Of a DNA stretch of 64,000 nucleotides, positions 11,699 through 24,400 are shown piece after piece. This DNA comes from Sycobia sp. Sy_11 (Eukaryota; Arthropoda; Insecta; Hymenoptera; Epichrysomallidae), in NCBI GenBank assembly GCA_018907035.1, contig JACCIC010000138.1, positions 1,086,001 through 1,150,000 of the forward strand, read 5' to 3'. The notes beneath the pieces were generated by a model. The model worked only from the letters and a program-made list of their open reading frames with translations, searched no databases and was not told the origin of the DNA. Position numbers and translations under genes: made by a program. How positions within the stretch are numbered: the stretch's first letter is position 1; each line of letters opens with the position of its first letter.

Positions 11699-11973
11699 GC
11701 CTGAGCGGCGAGCCGCGCCTCGTATCGCAGCGTTCATTATCCAATTAGCGGATCACGTCCTCGCGCGCGAGAGCGAAGGAGCGAGCGGGGTGGGGGCTTC
11801 CAATCGACCGCGTGTATTCACAATGACGGCGTGGCGCGCCGTATTACTTACGTGCGTAACGGTCGCGGCGGCGCCGAGGGGGGGAGGATTGGGGATAAAA
11901 TGCGGGGCTTGGGTATAATTTAGACGGTGATTATTTAAATTATAATCGCCTCTGGGCCGTGGCCCACGGCATT

Positions 11974-11995
11974 AGTATGTATATATATATATATG

Positions 11996-12043
<48 letters not shown>
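11974..12043. repeat. (TA)n with TATG interruptions
   Basis: About 70 bp of TA-based repeat. Confidence 0.93.
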
Positions 12044-12049
<6 letters not shown>

Positions 12050-12263
12050 GAAAATATTAAGTACAGAAAGATAAAAGATCGATAAGGATAATGATAATCG
12101 ATCATCGATCGTTTGGAACAATATTGGCGCTCGGCCGGCCGAAGCCGCTCGCGTTGTAAACGGCCATCAAAGCAGATCTGGGCCTGCCCGTATAGCCGAG
12201 GCGAAGGATTGATTGAGGTGCGACGGAAGAACGCGCGACGCGCGATAGATATGGAAAACGCTT

Positions 12264-12265
<2 letters not shown>

Positions 12266-12310
<45 letters not shown>
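12266..12310. repeat. (TA)n microsatellite
   Basis: About 22 TA units, ending in CACACA. Confidence 0.93.
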
Positions 12311-12319
<9 letters not shown>

Positions 12320-14600
12320 TTAACGTCGCGGTTAGATCAGCTAAAATTCGTTCGGTGCGGTCGTCATTCTCGTGTCGGATTCGTAGATATGTATAAACGA
12401 AACACGTGTACGTGCGTACAGGCCATTCGGCTTTTGGAAGATCACTGGCTTAAAGATATAGGTTAATGCCGCGCCGATGGAAATCTGTGTAGAAGCGTCG
12501 GGCAACGATGCATCGAATATTCCACGTGGAGAATAATCCTGATCGTCGCTCGAAGATAACTATCGAGGGTGGGAAGATGGGGTTTTTTTTTTTTGTTTTT
12601 GTTGGATAAATCGGTGATGGGACGTGTAGCAGTGCGCGTACGCGGAATGATTTCTCCAATTGTACTTCAGTGAAATTCTGCGTAATGTTTGCGGAAATTC
12701 GTTACCTATTGGAGCGAACGAAGGACTGAAATAATACGAAATTTTCACCGAATCAACGCGACTGATATTTTTACAATAATTAGAAATTTTTTTAACGAGT
12801 TAAAAGATTCAACCGTACGAATAGTAGGAATCTAAATCTCACTGATCGAGCACAGTGTCATATTTATTGATAACTAAACCATACTGAATTTGTGACAATT
12901 CGTCCTGATTGCCTTTATTCTCCGAACTCCTAAAAGATCACTCAATGCTCCTTCAACGTTTCGTTCGAAGGCAGAACTGTAGAATCGAGAAATTCGCGCA
13001 AGGTTGGCCGGTGGCTCGGCCAAGTCGAGCGCATTGCCGACGCTACCGCGACCCGACGCCATCGTCGTTACGGGGGATCGGCGGCGATCGAGCTAAATTG
13101 GCTCCGATTCGGTTAAGATCGGCGGAGAACGCGTGTCTCGTCGGGGGATATAAATGAATCGCGGCAACGACGACGCGAGTTTCATTAATTTTCATTCGGA
13201 CAATTTCGCATGTAAAGTCATTATTGGGAATTTTCGGCGAAAGGAAGCGTAAATCAACGACGATCGAGAAATTTCAACGATGTAGGCTCGACAGAAAATT
13301 GTGCTCTTTTTTTCACGCCAGAATCAATCGAATCTCATTGTTCTATGAGAATTGCTGTACCGCAAACATATAAAAAGCCTCCTGGCAAAGCGTAAAAATT
13401 AAAAAAAAAAAAAACAAAAAAAACTAGTACCAGTTCTTCCGGTATACTCGGACGTACATATACATAATTATACGGAATTACAATCCGAAACGCTCGCTGG
13501 CGACCGACGAGTTTATTCAGCTGCTGCTTATAATACATATATACACTTTTTGTTTTTCACGCGCGCATCAAGAGACGAAGTTTCGTGGAAACGGTGGCGT
13601 CGGACCCACCTCCGAACGCCTATAATTCTTACCTAGCCCGTGCTCCGCCGCGGAATTGAATAATAATAATAATCGCGGCCTTACGCTCTCTCGATCGCCA
13701 CCCCTCCCCCTCCCCCCAAGCCCTCTCGCCCTTCGACAAATCGAAGACTTAGGGGCGCGTCGTTAACCACCTGTGCGCCGGATAGCGCGCGTGCCGGGCG
13801 AGCGTAATTTCTCGAAAACCGAGTTTTCGGGCGGGGAGTGTAATGCGCTCCCTCCCTCCAGCCCTACCCTTTGAAATATAAGCGTCGGGCCGTAGAACTG
13901 GTCATTGCCGCGCTCGTATTACCTTCTCGCTCTACCTCTCTCCAAGTATCGGCAGGTAAATACAGAGCCATCGACGCATTTTCTTCTTACATTTGTTAAG
14001 ATTTTAAAGATGATCACGAAAAAATTGTTTCATTTTATACTTATATAGTTATATTCCGAAGAGAGCGTCACTTGTCCATTCATAGTGTTGGGACGTTAAA
14101 CTTCTACACAACGACATCTAACGTTCGCTCGATCCCGAATTCCAGTCCCGGTATCGGCCAAGCGAAACGAGCGTCCCTGTAAAAATCGACGTTCGCTTGT
14201 TTTTACAAACGCATCGTAGATCTGCGACGCTGATTGGCGGCACTGTTCAGGGGGAGAAGTAATTGTGCGTGATTAAAGAAAAAAAATCATCGAAAAAACG
14301 ACGTTCTACACAATATCCTATCTACATAATGTCTCTATGAATGACCACAAAGCGACAGATTTCTTCTCTAATTATCATCGAAGAACTGAGGTTTATTAAT
14401 TTATTTTTTTCTTTTTGCGAAAGCAATGCGATCGTCAAGTCATTCGTTTAACCTTCTTTGCTGAGACGCCAAGACACTGCATTCTCATCATTCATCGCGA
14501 AACGAATCTCGAACATTGCCACGTGTCTCCCTTCCTCGTTATGGCCCAAGGTACCGGGCACGCGTAGGGTCTCCCTTAGATTTCCTCAAATATATTTATT
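12320..14600. other. Medium-complexity unique DNA
   Basis: A T run lies near 12581-12599, an A run at 13399-13424 and a short TAA repeat at 13659-13672. No convincing exon. Confidence 0.45.
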
Positions 14601-14856
14601 ACTTCCTTAAAGCCCCCGAGATGCTGTCTCGGCACTGCGGGCTCGCGAGCTCGGGGTCATCCGGGCCGGTCCGCGGCTCGCGCGTCGCTCGATTACGCCG
14701 GGGGACGGGGTCGGGCTCCCAAAACGATTTGCACAGCTCGCAGGATTGCACGCGCGCGGCGGCGGGGGGAGGGGCATCGATACGGGGTGGTGGGCCAGCC
14801 GTCGTAAACCATATTTAGCGGAAGCTTTGAAACGCGCGAGCGAGAAACGCTCTCCA

Positions 14857-14859
<3 letters not shown>

Positions 14860-14897
<38 letters not shown>

Positions 14898-15026
14898 GCT
14901 CACTCTCATTTCGATGCAAATTGTTTCGCGCGCGATCGCGGTGCCCCCGACTCTTCCGCCCACCACTCTCTCTCTCCCTCTTTCTCCCTCTCTCTGTCCC
15001 TCCCTCGCTCTCCCTCGCTCCTTCTA
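14860..15026. repeat. (CT)n tracts, two blocks
   Basis: A (CT)n tract at 14860-14899 and imperfect CT/CCCT sequence from 14967. Confidence 0.88.
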
Positions 15027-15268
15027 TACTTTCGTCATCGAGCGCTGCGCGGGGACGTTTTAGCGAGTACCTCCGCGGAAATGGATTCGAAGGACGCCGA
15101 TTCTCGTAAATTCCATGGGGATGGCGGCGGGGGAGGAGGATTCGATTTGCCGCCGCGGGGGTATGTATAAATTATACGCGAATTGGATCTTCAGCGAGTC
15201 GACCGGTCGGCCTCCCATCGCGGCGCGAGGCCGGCGCTCTGTACCGTTTTTAATTAATTTCCGTTTTA

Positions 15269-15286
15269 CGCGCGCGCGCGCGCGCA
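15269..15286. repeat. (CG)n tract
   Basis: Nine CG steps, Z-DNA prone. Confidence 0.88.
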
Positions 15287-15299
15287 TCTCGCCTACGTA

Positions 15300-17680
15300 A
15301 GATAATGCCACGGCCGAAACGTATGGAATTTCATATATAGCGCGTAAGGATCCCACGGATTTTATGGATCATTCCTCGATCCGGTCGTCGGAGCGTAAAC
15401 GCGCGCGGAGCGTCCTCACGACGATCGCGCCTATAGGGAATTTGATCCGTAAGTGTTTTATATCGATCGTAAATAAATCGACTCGTATTAGACGTATGTC
15501 GACTTTGTCGTGTATCTCGGGGCTGTAAAGTGTGTAATTCTTTTGGGAATCGCCGTCGATTGGAATGAGCAGTTTGACCGAAACATAAAGCACATTTTTA
15601 GAAGAATACGAACGATCACAGCTGTAACCTCTGTCATTTTTCATTTTTTTCCATGACATCCGCAATTGGCATGTGCAGTTACATTTGCTAAGAATAGATT
15701 TAGAGGTTAATTGAATGTACTGTATTCTGTACGTGCTTAAGGATTAGTCGTCGATATTTGTGACCTGGCGCATTGCTAGCATTGGCGAGATACTTTAATT
15801 TCCAGAACACTTGATGTTAATTCAAAAAATAATCAAACTCAATTCGATCTCGATAAATCGATAAAAACAAATTTATCTATCCCTCTTCGCCAACAGATTA
15901 CTCCCGTGGTCACATTGGATTGATTTCGATGTGACCGTAAAATATGCCGAACGAAGCATAGACGAATGGTTCAATGGACTTATTTCACAACGTTAGTCCC
16001 ATTTTCGTTTTGTGCTTAACACTTAAAAAATTTTTCGTTTTCGACAAGTTTCGATCTTTTTCTTAGATTTCGAAGAGTACGGCGACTTAAGCACAACGTA
16101 CGTTCTAAAATCTTCTCGGAGACGCCGTTGCAATGGATTTTGGTTTTCCTTTCAATAAGATATTTTTTTAATAACGTCGCCTGTAACGATGGAGGTTTCG
16201 GCCTTTCTTGACGAACTAAGTCGACCACCTACGCTCTCCGTTTCACCGATCGAAATCTCATTTTCTTTTAATTGACGAATAAATGGCATATTTCGTTTTT
16301 GTACCAAGTCTCGATCGCGATTGGAACGCGCACGAGACGATGATAAACGGCGAATCATTCCCGTGGACAATGTGGGTGTCATTGCCAAAATTAAACGTCG
16401 GTTATTTTTGATTTCTGAATATTTTCGCAACTTCTTGGACTACCTGAATCCGTCGCCTTGGTTCGCAAGTCATTTGTATCGGCCTCGTTTTTCTTAAGAA
16501 CTTACGCGCGACTATAGTAAACAGAAAAAGAGAGAGAAAAAAAAACGAAAAAAGAAAACACCGAAACAAGTTGAAAAAACCGTTATCGCCGCATAGCAGA
16601 GCTCGAGACCACATCGATACGACGACGACGCAGCCGGAACGATTTTCGCGCCAACGTTACACGGCGCACTTATCGTCTTGGCTACGGTTCGCGGATAATT
16701 AAACGCGTGGCGGAAAATTTTTTTCTTTTCTCCTAGACGCTGCGGCGTGGCGGAACGTTGGCTTCGCGCAAGCTCGCGCGCTCTACCGATTTTGACAAAA
16801 GATATGGTCGATGGAGGAGCGGAGCTGGGATCGGCGCTAAAGAATCGGCCGAGGTCAAAAATAAATCTGACGCTTCATACGCGTCCGAGTGAGTCCGACG
16901 TACTTTTACAGTATTTATTTATTTATTCGGTTTTATTTATATATTTTTATTTTCTGGCTCGCGACAAAGAAAACGTTCGATACGTACAGGCAATGGAGTA
17001 ATATTACGTAGGAGTAGAAAAAATTTTTTTATGCATCAAGGAGTTTTTTTTTTTTATTAAGCTCTCCACAGATCTGTTGAAGGCGACGTAATTTCAAACG
17101 TTCGTCAATCAAGTATACGGGATTAAATTTTCAAACAATAATGCAAATGGTGCACGCAATGGAATCGACGCTGAAATGTCGCCCGATTAAAAAAAATATG
17201 TAAAAATTGATTCGCCCACGCGTCTCTGGCAAAAGCGATCAACTCTCCCGGTTCGCGGTTCTAATCTAAGCTTACCTCCGCCAACAAATTTCTAGAATTT
17301 CAATTTTAGATTCAGGTTAATAATACTAAACATACGCGGTACATTGTCCAGCCGAACGCAGACCAAAAAAAAAAAAAACTAAAACAAAAAAAAATAAAGG
17401 GAACACGAGTTTAATCGAATTGCCCGGCAAAGTTTTTCGTATAAATGCAAAACAGAAGGCTCGCGCGCATAAAAGGTCCAAAAACCGAACGCCGTTCCGA
17501 TTGCTCTTCTCCTCCCCCTCCCCTCGCCCCGCTACCCCCTTCCACCATCAGCCCACAAAGGTAAACGGGAAGCGACCGAAATCGCTCTCGAAGATATCCA
17601 TCTTTACGGCCGGAAAATTAATAATTCTCCTAATACGGCGGGATTTACATTTACGGCCGGCGATATCGCGGTGGTCGTGC
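15300..17680. other. Medium-complexity unique DNA
   Basis: No microsatellites and many TCGA/CGAA words. Frames such as 16152-16430 (-) look mixed in composition but have no splice or domain support. GGCGGAG/GTAAGCTTAG on the minus strand near 17275 is an isolated donor-like site. Confidence 0.4.
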
Positions 17681-17729
17681 GGCGGCCATTTTCCAATATA
17701 CGATACTCTCTCTCTCTCTCTCTCTCTCT
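17681..17729. promoter_or_regulatory. PHO/YY1-like site next to a GAGA-type (CT)n tract
   Basis: GGCGGCCATTTTCC contains the GCCATTTT core bound by Pleiohomeotic/YY1 proteins. A (CT) tract of about 25 bp, a GAGA-factor target on the other strand, starts 11 bp later. This pair is typical of Polycomb response elements in flies; function here is inference. Confidence 0.25.
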
Positions 17730-17819
17730 GTACTGCGCGCCGCTGGCTACCTGAGCGCTCTGCCGACCTCGGCAACGTCCATTGCATATCGTTCAATACC
17801 AGCGTACACGTATATAGAC

Positions 17820-18332
17820 GCGTTGCATTTTAGCGCTGCAATTATTCAAATGATACACGCGTATATGATGGGGAAAAGTCGTAAATCCAGGGGGCGGCCG
17901 GAGGCGTGCGGGGGGGGGTGGGTTGGTTGGGTATTGTTGCGGTTCAATCAACGTTTCAGCGTTCGCAGCACTGGCGTCGATCGCCAACGCAAAACGGAAC
18001 GGGCCGATCGAGCGCGAGCATTTTTCAATGGCCGCGCTGCTCACGCGCGTTTCCATTGTACGTCCGACGTGCGCGGCGTGCGTATCTTTCGTCGCATCTG
18101 TCTGACGGGTCAAGTGCCGCGATGGAAAAACCGTCGTCAACGGCGGAGTCGATGTAGTTTCCAGCCGTCGGCGTGTTAGTGCGTGGAAAATATTTCCGCT
18201 TATCATTGACGATTCTACATGTAACTAATTATTCCGGTCTCGGTGTCTCACCTGAGTTATTCTACCGATAACTTTTTATACTTATAAGGAAATTAAAAAA
18301 AAAACTGGGATAGCCTAATACCCTTTCATCAG

Positions 18333-18336
<4 letters not shown>
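17820..18336. other. CpG-rich then medium-complexity DNA
   Basis: A G run lies at 17911-17918. Three mutually overlapping frames are open, so coding is not supported. AACTCAG/GTGAGACACC on the minus strand near 18253 is an isolated donor-like site. Confidence 0.4.

Positions 18337-18377
<41 letters not shown>
18337..18377. repeat. (TA)n microsatellite
   Basis: About 20 TA units. Confidence 0.93.
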
Positions 18378-18379
<2 letters not shown>

Positions 18380-18637
18380 AATTGTTTTATATGGCAATTT
18401 TATAATACGATAGATCAATCTGACTTAAAATTCCATTCAACAATGTCAAGCAGTATTTCATATAATATTTCATTTGCAAGATGTAAGCAGTATTCCGCTA
18501 AAGACAAATTACGAGATAAAGTTATTTTAGGTCGAATGTAAGAACCGACGAATGGTCGGCAGGGACTACTTTACGTAAACGACAGTCGTAGTTTCCGTGA
18601 GGGTATGGGTAACGGAAGAGAGCTTTTTTATTTTCAG

Positions 18638-18796
18638 CGCGAGGAGACGGTGCCTTTGGAAGACCGATTTCGAGGTCGAATCACGCAGTCTGCTGACCGG
18701 ATCGCAGGGACTTCGCGTGGGTTCGTCGAAATTTTCCGAAGAATTTCCGAGACGACGAAGTCCCAAATGGGAATCGCGGGCGCTGCGATGCGTTAA
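18638..18796 (+). CDS. Candidate terminal exon, weak
   Basis: The string GCTTTTTTATTTTCAG (ends 18637) is a convincing 3' splice site. Frame 0 then reads REETVPLEDRFRGRITQSAD, FVEIFRRISETTKSQMG and so on to TAA at 18794-18796. The mix of acidic, basic and hydrophobic residues is protein-like. Against it, a second plus frame and a minus frame are also open across the same interval, as expected for CpG-containing DNA with few TA steps. No AATAAA lies nearby and no family is recognised. Confidence 0.15.
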   Translation, partial: REETVPLEDRFRGRITQSADRIAGTSRGFVEIFRRISETTKSQMGIAGAAMR

Positions 18797-18839
18797 GAGG
18801 TCCTTACTTCGCTTTACTCGTTGGTCGCGGATTTGCTAA

Positions 18840-20096
18840 TTTCCCGGGGATTTTTCACTCTCGCGACTGATCATATTTGTACCTCCAAGCTTTTTCCAAG
18901 GGCTGCCCAGCCCCTCTCACTCTAAGCACACCCCGGCAAAATCTCTAGGGGCAGATGTGAATTTGGTGATCCGACGAGATCGCGATGGGCGGCGCGTGGC
19001 CCTTGGAGACCTTTACCGGCCATGAACGGGTCGCCGCACGAGCTGCTCGCGGAGCCGTGCAGACTTCTGGTCCCCGGATAATCCCACTCTAGGATCCCTT
19101 TATTCGGGCCTTGGTAATATCCGGGGCGATCAAAACCATCGGGAGCTCCTCAGGCGCGAGATCGGGAGCCCCGGTCACGCCCACGAATTAGGATCCGACC
19201 AGCCTCGGGCTCCCGGTGGAGCCGCGAGCCGGGATCGTGGGGCTGCCGCGTCCACCTCGGACATCATTGAAGAAGGTCGGTCGAGTATGGGTTTAACGTT
19301 ATCACGTAACGTGCGCGGCAATGGATGCTCGGGTACGTGAAGAGTACAATCACCGATATCAGGGGGTGCGGCGTCCGTTGCGCGCTTTATTATTAGCATT
19401 GCTGCTGCGCGCGTAAACGAAGCAGAGCAACGGATGCGATTCTTTTTTTCATCGTAATTTCGTCACGTCCCTTCGAAGTGAAACTCATCCTATTTTATTC
19501 CATAGTATACGTAAACCGGATACTGCCGGATTTTCGCTGCAATCGGTCAAGTAGCTTTTGGCGGCGATTTACAAGGGTGAAATTTTCGTCTGCGTATACG
19601 CGATCCGCGCGGATCCCTTCGACTTCGTCGCCACCTCCGCCAACCCTCCCCGACCCCCTCGCCGACCGCCCGTCGGGCCGGCGAGCGAATTTTCGCGCTC
19701 GAGGCACATACTATACCGCGACTCCCACCCCCCGTCTTTACTGGATCGTAAACGCGCGCGGGCTAGGAGGAGCGTGCTTATATATATATACGCGTACACC
19801 CCAGGCTTATATAGACGATGGCATAGTTGGGCGCACGTCGACATCCGACGGCACTCCGCCGCGGCGTATATAAACTTGCCCTCGATAAACCTTCCACCCA
19901 CCTCGCCCCCCTCCTCGTCCTCCCACTGTACTCCACCTCCGCAGCTTCGGCGTCTTCGTCTCGGCAGCCCGCGCTCGCCGCGCTCTGTCTCCCTTTCGCG
20001 CCTTCCACGTCGCTCGATCGGGCTCACCTATAACGTTTGCGCCCTCCCCTTTGCTGCTTCGAGGACCGCCGACCGACGCCTGTTACCGTTATATAC

Positions 20097-20100
<4 letters not shown>
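18840..20100. other. GC-rich unique DNA
   Basis: GC-rich, with several frames open at once between 19480 and 20100. No domain is recognised. Confidence 0.4.
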
Positions 20101-20101
<1 letters not shown>

Positions 20102-20135
<34 letters not shown>

Positions 20136-20233
20136 GGCAGGAAGAGAGAGAACGAGAGAGAAAGAGATCGCGTCCTCTCCGCCCGTCGGCAAGGGCGCGA
20201 GGGAGATGGAGGACGAACGATAGGGATAGATAG

Positions 20234-20266
<33 letters not shown>
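20102..20266. repeat. Two (GA)n tracts
   Basis: GA at 20102-20132 and 20232-20266, with degenerate GA-rich sequence between. Confidence 0.92.
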
Positions 20267-20269
<3 letters not shown>

Positions 20270-20449
20270 CGGAGGAAGGAAGGAGGCTCTCATCAGACTG
20301 ATAAACCCTGGGCGCGTTCGCGCGAGCAGGGCGATGCGGAGGAGGGCGGGTGCGTCGCCCCCGCGCACTCACCGTGATTACTGCCGGGAGGTCCGCGGCT
20401 TTATTATGCACGTATATACGGGGGACGTGTAGATCGTCCGGATGTTCGG

Positions 20450-20503
<54 letters not shown>
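20450..20503. repeat. (TA)n-(TG)n compound
   Basis: TA units switch to about 20 TG units. Confidence 0.93.
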
Positions 20504-20505
<2 letters not shown>

Positions 20506-20509
20506 CATA

Positions 20510-21936
20510 CACGCATAGATCCCTTTCTAAACCCTGTTAAGTACTGCCGTCGGGGCGGTTAAATACAGCGCTTTTCTCGCCTGCGCGCGCGTGCAAACTT
20601 CATTTCTTTCGGCCGTCGAAATTATTCCGCCCCGGAATGCCTCGGTTTCGGAGTCAGTTCCGAGACGATCGACCGTTCTGCCGAAGTCGATCGTCAATAA
20701 TATCGCGCGCCTAACGGGCGTACGTACGTCTTAACAGGCATAGAGAGACTCTGTGCCGCTCGACAATTACGGGCTCGAAACTTCGACGCGTCCGAGTTTC
20801 AAAGGTCTGTATTTTACTTCTCCGCGAGACTTCGATTCGAAGCTGCGATTTTCAATTATTTGCACCTCGGTCTCGTTGACCGGCGCTCGGACACTTTACC
20901 GGAACGATCGCTTTCTGCATTACCCACCATGATCCCGTTGTACACAACAGCTATAGACTCGACACTCTCCTTCGTCTTGTATTTCACAGATTCCAAGTAT
21001 TCGTACAGCGCAAGTAATCGACGGCGACTTTTTCTTTATTATCTTAGCGGTCTTGAAGTATCCCCGTTAAATAGTGTCATCACGAGGATAAAGCCAATCG
21101 ATTAATCCGCCGCTCAAGCAGCTTGGACGTACGAGGTTTACCTACCTTCCTTTACGAAACGTACGATGGGCGCGAACGTATCGGCTTTGCGATCTTTCAA
21201 ACGTACTTCGAGTATCTCGTGTGATGAGCGCGTGTTAATTTTCCATTGTACGCCGAATGTGGACACGAGTATCTACAACGCGCCTCGCGACGTTCAGCTT
21301 ACGATTTATATTTACGCGATACTCTTCGGCTGGTAATCCTTCGGCGTAGGGTTTCGTGGTTGGGGGGGGGGGTGAGGTTCGCCGTCGATTGCAACGCGCA
21401 ATCGCGGGCCTCGGTCGTGCTCGCCGCCGCTTCCTTGCCACGAGCTCGAGATGGGAGGAAGCGCGGATACGCGAGAATTCCAATTCCGGGCGCTAATCTC
21501 CGACGATCTTCTTCTCCCGCCCCCCTTCGCCCCTTCACCCTTACTCTGAAAATACCTTCGAAATTTCACCCCCCCCCCGTAGAAGCTGTACTCCGGCCTG
21601 CCGGGGCATAAAGCGCGACAAAAATGGGAGAACCTTGAGGCAGATTATCGAACCGAGCAGGAGGTTGAACTTCATCGTATACATCCGGCACATTTTCTCT
21701 CCTTCAAACTTTCTCCACCCTCCACTTACCCTCTCTCTCTCTTTCTCTCTCTCTCCGCCCTATCGCTCGATTTTTCCAGCTTTATCTTCCGCTCCCCCAC
21801 TTGCTCTGCCACCGTCTCTCCCTCTCTGTCTCTCTCCGTCTCGCAACGCGAGTCTTTGGCGTTGCCGCTTTTACTACTTCTCCCGCTCTCGTCGCTATCT
21901 TCCTTCGCATCGTCGACCTTCCTTCCCCGCACTGCT

Positions 21937-21940
<4 letters not shown>
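20510..21940. other. CpG-containing unique DNA
   Basis: Pyrimidine-rich from 21720 to 21860. No exon support is seen. Confidence 0.4.

Positions 21941-21941
<1 letters not shown>

Positions 21942-21979
<38 letters not shown>
21942..21979. repeat. (TA)n microsatellite
   Basis: About 19 TA units. Confidence 0.92.
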
Positions 21980-21982
<3 letters not shown>

Positions 21983-22187
21983 GCACACACACTCACACAG
22001 AAGCGTCTACAGCAGGTTGCTCCGCTCCTCTATCTATCTGTCTCCCTTCCCTCGACGCGCGGCTGCTCGCATTATCGGGTTTTCCTCCTCCGACCCGGCT
22101 CCGCGTGACGGGAAGGAGCTGCTCGCCTGGCGCACGCCTCGCATACGTATATAATACGAATTTCGCCGCGCTCATGCGTTTGTGTGT

Positions 22188-22208
22188 GCGCGCGCGCGCG
22201 CGCGCTCG
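22188..22208. repeat. (CG)n tract
   Basis: About ten CG steps after TGTGTG, Z-DNA prone. Confidence 0.88.
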
Positions 22209-22563
22209 CGTTATTCTCCTTTGTTTCCTCGGGCTGCCGCGCGGCAGTGCGTTCGCGCGTGATTCGAGGGTCAAAAAGGCGGGGCATAACGTATCGGATC
22301 CGATGCTTTTTCTCGAGCATGTTATTGTTTTTTTTTTCGTTGTTTCGATTTTTTCGGATGGTTTGGAAATTAGTCGTAATTGTTTTCTTGTAAAAAATTT
22401 CCATCATACGTATTGCTACTTTGATTTATTGTACATAAAAAGAAAAATAATAATTAATTAAATTATACCGATTTATACATCAGTACAAATGATTTTTTGA
22501 ATTCTTTTTTTTTGTACATAACTCAGAATTTTGTTCAAAGTCGGCCGATAGAGACATTCTTCG

Positions 22564-22566
<3 letters not shown>

Positions 22567-22612
<46 letters not shown>
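22567..22612. repeat. (TA)n microsatellite
   Basis: About 23 TA units. Confidence 0.93.
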
Positions 22613-22617
<5 letters not shown>

Positions 22618-23021
22618 TGCTATTAAGTATCCTCAAACTATATAAACAGAATTTATTTATCTCTTTTCTTCTCTGATAACGATCTCTTATTCTTAATTCA
22701 GCGTACCGCCCCGGCCGCGATTCTCCTGTCCCTTTTACACTCGGTCTTTCGGTAAAATCGTGTTCTTTTTTTCTCTCTTCAAACTGCAGACACCGCTGAT
22801 CCTCTTTTCTCTTTCTCCCCTTCTTCAACCCCCCCCCCCGACACCGATTCCCGTACACACGGCCACCTCGAGCGAATCATTAGGAACGTCGTCGCGCGAA
22901 AGTGTACCTTTGCGGGAGGGACGAGCGCGACTTTGACGGCGGCGGCATTGTAAATTTGCGGGCGCTTTTTCGGCGATTACTCCCCGGGCTCGTTACTCCG
23001 AGCTCTCCCGAGGGGCTGTGT

Positions 23022-23023
<2 letters not shown>

Positions 23024-23101
<78 letters not shown>

Positions 23102-23162
23102 CCCTCCATTAGTCTGAGTGTTTTATTCAATACGAAAACTGTACGCTTTGTATGGCTACGTA

Positions 23163-23220
<58 letters not shown>
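23024..23220. repeat. Long (CA)n followed by (TA)n
   Basis: About 77 bp of perfect CA, a 70-bp unique spacer, then about 50 bp of perfect TA from 23171. Confidence 0.95.
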
Positions 23221-23222
<2 letters not shown>

Positions 23223-23239
23223 CCACGGTCTCGTTGGAG

Positions 23240-23841
23240 TTTCCATTATCGGCGAGACTTGATATAGGTTCAGTTTATTGGATTCTTCGTTCGTTAAGTG
23301 CGCGCAATGGGTGTATAACTTTGCCATTGTTCCTATACTTGAATTAAATTCCCTCTGTGGCGCTTTGGATGATCAATCGTGCACATTAGTACATGCGAGC
23401 TCCATGATATCGTGAATGACACGTATAATGAACAAAAAAAATTCATTTATACGCGGGTGGAGCAAAGGGTCGCCTGAAAGTAGCGGAAATTACGTCCCGA
23501 TTTTTCATTCGTTCTTCCAAAAATGTTTTTCTACATTTATTTTCCCAGGTCTTTCCTAGGTCCTTTCGGCGAACTTTCTGCGCTAATCGTTGCCCGGAAC
23601 GTTTTACTTTCGTCGCCTGGGATTGAGGACGAGCCGCGCAAGGAGCAGGCTCGGTAGAATGGGAATCGCCCGGTCTAGAATGAAGCAAATTCGCATCGAA
23701 GCAGGTTATTCGTTGAGCGACGTTATTCTTGAACGCGACGAGAACTGCCGCCATTCTTTAGCTTTCCATCCTTGGTCGCGTGATTGGTCATCGAAAATCT
23801 GGCTCCTCTTTCACATGATTTAATGGCTTATTGAGAAGGCG

Positions 23842-23846
<5 letters not shown>
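23240..23846. other. Unique non-coding DNA
   Basis: Opposing frames at 23443-23754 (-) and 23590-23823 (+) overlap; neither has splice or domain support. Confidence 0.4.

Positions 23847-23872
<26 letters not shown>
23847..23872. repeat. (GA)n tract
   Basis: About 13 GA units. Confidence 0.9.
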
Positions 23873-23882
<10 letters not shown>

Positions 23883-24107
23883 AGATTGACCAGCCCCCTT
23901 TTTTCATCTGAAAATCTTCGAATAAAATCGTCCGATTTGACTTGATGTTTTTCCATACACCCTCGCGCATGTTCTTGAAGTTACGGGGTCACGCGTGGGT
24001 CTACGACCGCTATCGTACCGCGTCGAAAAAGAAAAAAAATGCCAAAAACCAGTCGTAGCCGTATTTTGCGCGGAGAATCGTTGCAGTGCTAAACTGTTTT
24101 ACTATTG

Positions 24108-24109
<2 letters not shown>

Positions 24110-24141
<32 letters not shown>

Positions 24142-24400
24142 GTAGCCACGAGAATTTCCACTGGTGTTTTGCTGGGCGAAGAAAAACGGAAAACAAAGCA
24201 AAATTTCACGGGATGCGCGTGTACCTTCCGGCAGACGGCCATTTCGCGTTTTCGCTAAAACCATAAAAGTTATTTTACTAAAAAAAGAAAGAAGGAAAAA
24301 AATATGCCACGAACGTACGTGTATGCAGTCAAAGCGGATATCAAACTCCCGGAGGTTTTTTTCTTTTTTTTTTTTTTTTGTTCAGAACTTTCCACTGGAC
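24110..24400. repeat. Two long T runs, each followed by a TTTCCACTGG copy
   Basis: T runs at 24110-24138 and about 24363-24379 both end in an AG and are soon followed by TTTCCACTGG (24155-24164 and 24389-24398). Confidence 0.6.
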
